The notes under the pieces: model-generated | What the model was told of the DNA's origin: nothing | Database searches by the model: none | Seen by the model: the letters and a program-made list of their open reading frames with translations, nothing else | Assembly: GCA_963812965.1 (NCBI GenBank) | Contig: CAWEXG010000005.1 | Coordinates: forward strand, 124,001 to 188,000 | Reading direction: 5' to 3' | DNA from: DASXMT01 sp963812965 | Lineage (GTDB): Bacteria > Actinomycetota > Acidimicrobiia > Acidimicrobiales > RAAP-2 | DNA length: 64,000 nt | Shown here: positions 62,829-64,000 of the stretch, one piece after another | Layout: each line of letters begins with the position of its first letter | How positions within the stretch are numbered: position 1 is the first letter of the stretch | Translations under genes and position numbers: made by a program

Positions 62829-63497
62829 GTGCTCGACCGCTTTCATCCACCGGTAGAGGAGTACCTGGAAGCCATCTTCTCCCTGTTGGAAGAGGGTGTT
62901 CCTGTGATCCAGGCTCGGTTGGCCGAGCGCCTGGACAAGGCCGCTCCCTCGGTGTCGGAGATGCTCGACCGACTGGAGGCGGACGGTCTCATCACGCGGA
63001 GCAGCCGTCAGATCGCTCTCACCCCCGCCGGTTCGGCCCTGGCCGAAGGCGTGGTGCGCAAGCATCGGTTGGCGGAGCGGCTGTTGGTCGACATCATCGG
63101 CCTCGACTGGGACAAAGCCCACCTGGAGGCAGGGCGGTGGGAGCACGTCATCTCGAACGAGGTCGAGGAGCGGCTGATCGTGCTGCTCGGCAACCCTGCC
63201 ACCTGCCCGCACGGGAACCCGATCCCCGGTGCCACCGGCAACGCCGGTATGGGTCGCCGGCAGCGCTCCCTGGCCAAGGCCGAGCCCGGCGATGAGGTGC
63301 GTCTCGAGCGGATCACCGAGAGTGTGGAGCACGACGCAGCCTCGCTGACCTACCTGGGCGACCATGGGTTGACCCCCGGCGCCACGGCAACGATCCAGGC
63401 CAAGGCACCCGACGGGACGTTGACCCTGGTCGTCGGGGACTCGACCGTGGCGGTAGGGCCGGCCATGACGGAGCAGCTGTTCATCGCATCTGTGTAA
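62829..63497 (+). CDS. DtxR/IdeR-family metal-dependent regulator
   Basis: A 222-residue regulator. The winged helix VIQARLAERLDKAAPSVSEM, DRLEADGLI is followed by the dimerisation/metal domain KHRLAERLLVDIIGLDWD, EAGRWEHVISNEVEERLI and CPHGNPIPG, all hallmarks of IdeR/MntR. A C-terminal SH3-like domain (RLERITESVEHDAASLTYL, PDGTLTLVVG) completes the IdeR layout. A TAGGAT -10 ends nine bases before GTG 62829, suggesting a leaderless message. Iron versus manganese preference is not decided by sight; IdeR-like is favoured. Confidence 0.9.
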   Translation: MLDRFHPPVEEYLEAIFSLLEEGVPVIQARLAERLDKAAPSVSEMLDRLEADGLITRSSRQIALTPAGSALAEGVVRKHRLAERLLVDIIGLDWDKAHLEAGRWEHVISNEVEERLIVLLGNPATCPHGNPIPGATGNAGMGRRQRSLAKAEPGDEVRLERITESVEHDAASLTYLGDHGLTPGATATIQAKAPDGTLTLVVGDSTVAVGPAMTEQLFIASV

Positions 63498-63553
63498 CTA
63501 CCGGGTGGTTGGTAACTGCCGGGTGGCTGCCGGCGTGTGGCGGTCAGGATGGG

Positions 63554-63580
63554 CCAGCACTCGGTAGAGTGGAGTGCTAA
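63554..63580. promoter_or_regulatory. CIRCE operator
   Basis: CCAGCACTC-N9-GAGTGCTAA against the consensus TTAGCACTC-N9-GAGTGCTAA: the right arm is perfect and the left arm matches seven of nine. It lies 28 bp upstream of hrcA ATG and is the expected autoregulatory HrcA site. Confidence 0.92.
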
Positions 63581-63608
63581 CCCAGGATCGATACCCACTG
63601 CCCTTCTC

Positions 63609-64000
63609 ATGGTGCCCACTGACGACTCACAGCTCGACGACCTCGATATCGCCGCCTCGCTCGACGTCCGGAAAGCGGCCATCCTCACCGCCGTGGTCAC
63701 CGAGTACATCGGGACCGCACAGCCGGTCGGGTCGCAGCACGTCGCCGAGATGTCCGAGGTGGGCGTGTCCTCGGCCACGGTGCGAGCCGAGATGGCAGCG
63801 CTGGAGCGGGACGGCTACCTGACCCAGCCTCACACCAGCGCCGGGCGGATCCCCACCGACAAGGGCTACCGCTTCTTCGTCGACCACCTGGGCGGTCCCG
63901 GGCCGCTCGAGCCGACGCAGCGTCAGCAGGTGCGGCAGTTCTTCGACCATGCCCACGGCGAGATCGAGCAGATGCTGGAACGCACGTCGGGTCTGCTCTC
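63609..64000 (+). CDS. hrcA: Heat-inducible repressor HrcA, N-terminal part
   Basis: The first 130 residues are seen; the gene continues past the window. The winged helix LDVRKAAILTAVVTEYIGTA, PVGSQHVAEMSEVGVSSATV, RAEMAALERDGYLTQPHTSA and GRIPTDKGYRFFVDHL is the HrcA signature. HrcA represses groE/dnaK operons by binding CIRCE; the operator just upstream indicates autoregulation. ATG 63609 chosen. In many actinobacteria dnaJ follows. Confidence 0.95.
   Translation, partial: MVPTDDSQLDDLDIAASLDVRKAAILTAVVTEYIGTAQPVGSQHVAEMSEVGVSSATVRAEMAALERDGYLTQPHTSAGRIPTDKGYRFFVDHLGGPGPLEPTQRQQVRQFFDHAHGEIEQMLERTSGLL

Overview
The window is a high-GC bacterial chromosome segment with ordinary housekeeping genes (leuS, lepA, rpsT, holA, hrcA, dusB, maf, a tRNA-Ala). 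Actinobacterial traits include a 13E12/DUF222-HNH protein, a DUF3039 protein, a FolP2-type DHPS homologue, an IdeR/DtxR regulator, an F420-type LLM oxidoreductase, a mycobacterial-style SOS box, a class I biotin synthase followed by a BsaP-like auxiliary protein, and CadI. The GYWLVA-DGG-FTFGDA repeats of the large exported protein and the general gene mix suggest the class Acidimicrobiia; this placement is inference, as no rRNA is present.

Layout. 0-4.6 kb: 5' part of an acyl-CoA synthetase, an archaeal-type riboflavin synthase, then bioA-bioF-bioD translationally coupled. 4.7-8.7 kb: a hicAB module, a LexA-box-preceded radical SAM (SplB/Rv2578c type) gene, an NfeD-like/stomatin pair, a TMEM175-like channel. 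8.7-19.5 kb: ABC-F ATPase, dusB, maf, DUF3039, adenine/adenosine deaminase, bsaP and bioB (second biotin locus), acyl-CoA dehydrogenase and ahcY (both with single-base frameshifts), a DUF4232 lipoprotein and a gamma-carbonic-anhydrase-like protein. 19.7-27.3 kb: an ABC exporter pair, then a mobile-element scrapyard (ISL3 transposase remnant, intact-ended IS1380 element, serine-recombinase tail, broken vapC) and a MauE-thioredoxin-Cys-rich membrane protein. 27.5-39.9 kb: tRNA-Ala, leuS, MFS exporter plus MerR regulator, LLM oxidoreductase, PAC2 and phosphotransferase genes, YbbN-like thioredoxin, a vapBC pair, folP2 and holA. 40-43.6 kb: a putative structured RNA, a decayed arsenic operon (arsR stub, cadI/arsI, aquaporin stub, arsC), a choloylglycine-hydrolase-like enzyme and an HTH-nucleotidyltransferase pair. 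43.9-47.9 kb: one very large secreted repeat protein broken into many frames. 48-49.7 kb: vapBC between perfect 33-bp direct repeats, and a degraded hicBA. 49.7-57 kb: two divergent catabolic clusters (TetR, frameshifted P450, SDR, SnoaL-like; opposite: beta-hydroxyacid dehydrogenase, aldehyde dehydrogenase, CMD-family protein, SDR). 57-64 kb: DUF222-HNH protein, a decayed RHH antitoxin, rpsT, lepA, a 31-copy minisatellite, a conserved hypothetical, a DtxR-family regulator and hrcA behind a CIRCE operator.

Three themes stand out. (1) Short tandem arrays are unusually common; several start on, or include, the stop codon of a neighbouring gene. (2) At least nine genes are interrupted by one or more single-base indels although their codon-level sequence is otherwise well conserved, so either the assembly has residual indel errors or these genes have decayed recently. 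(3) Seven toxin-antitoxin-like loci lie in 64 kb, several broken. The best candidate for something not yet described is the compact structured RNA between holA and the arsenic genes (about 39.99-40.2 kb).
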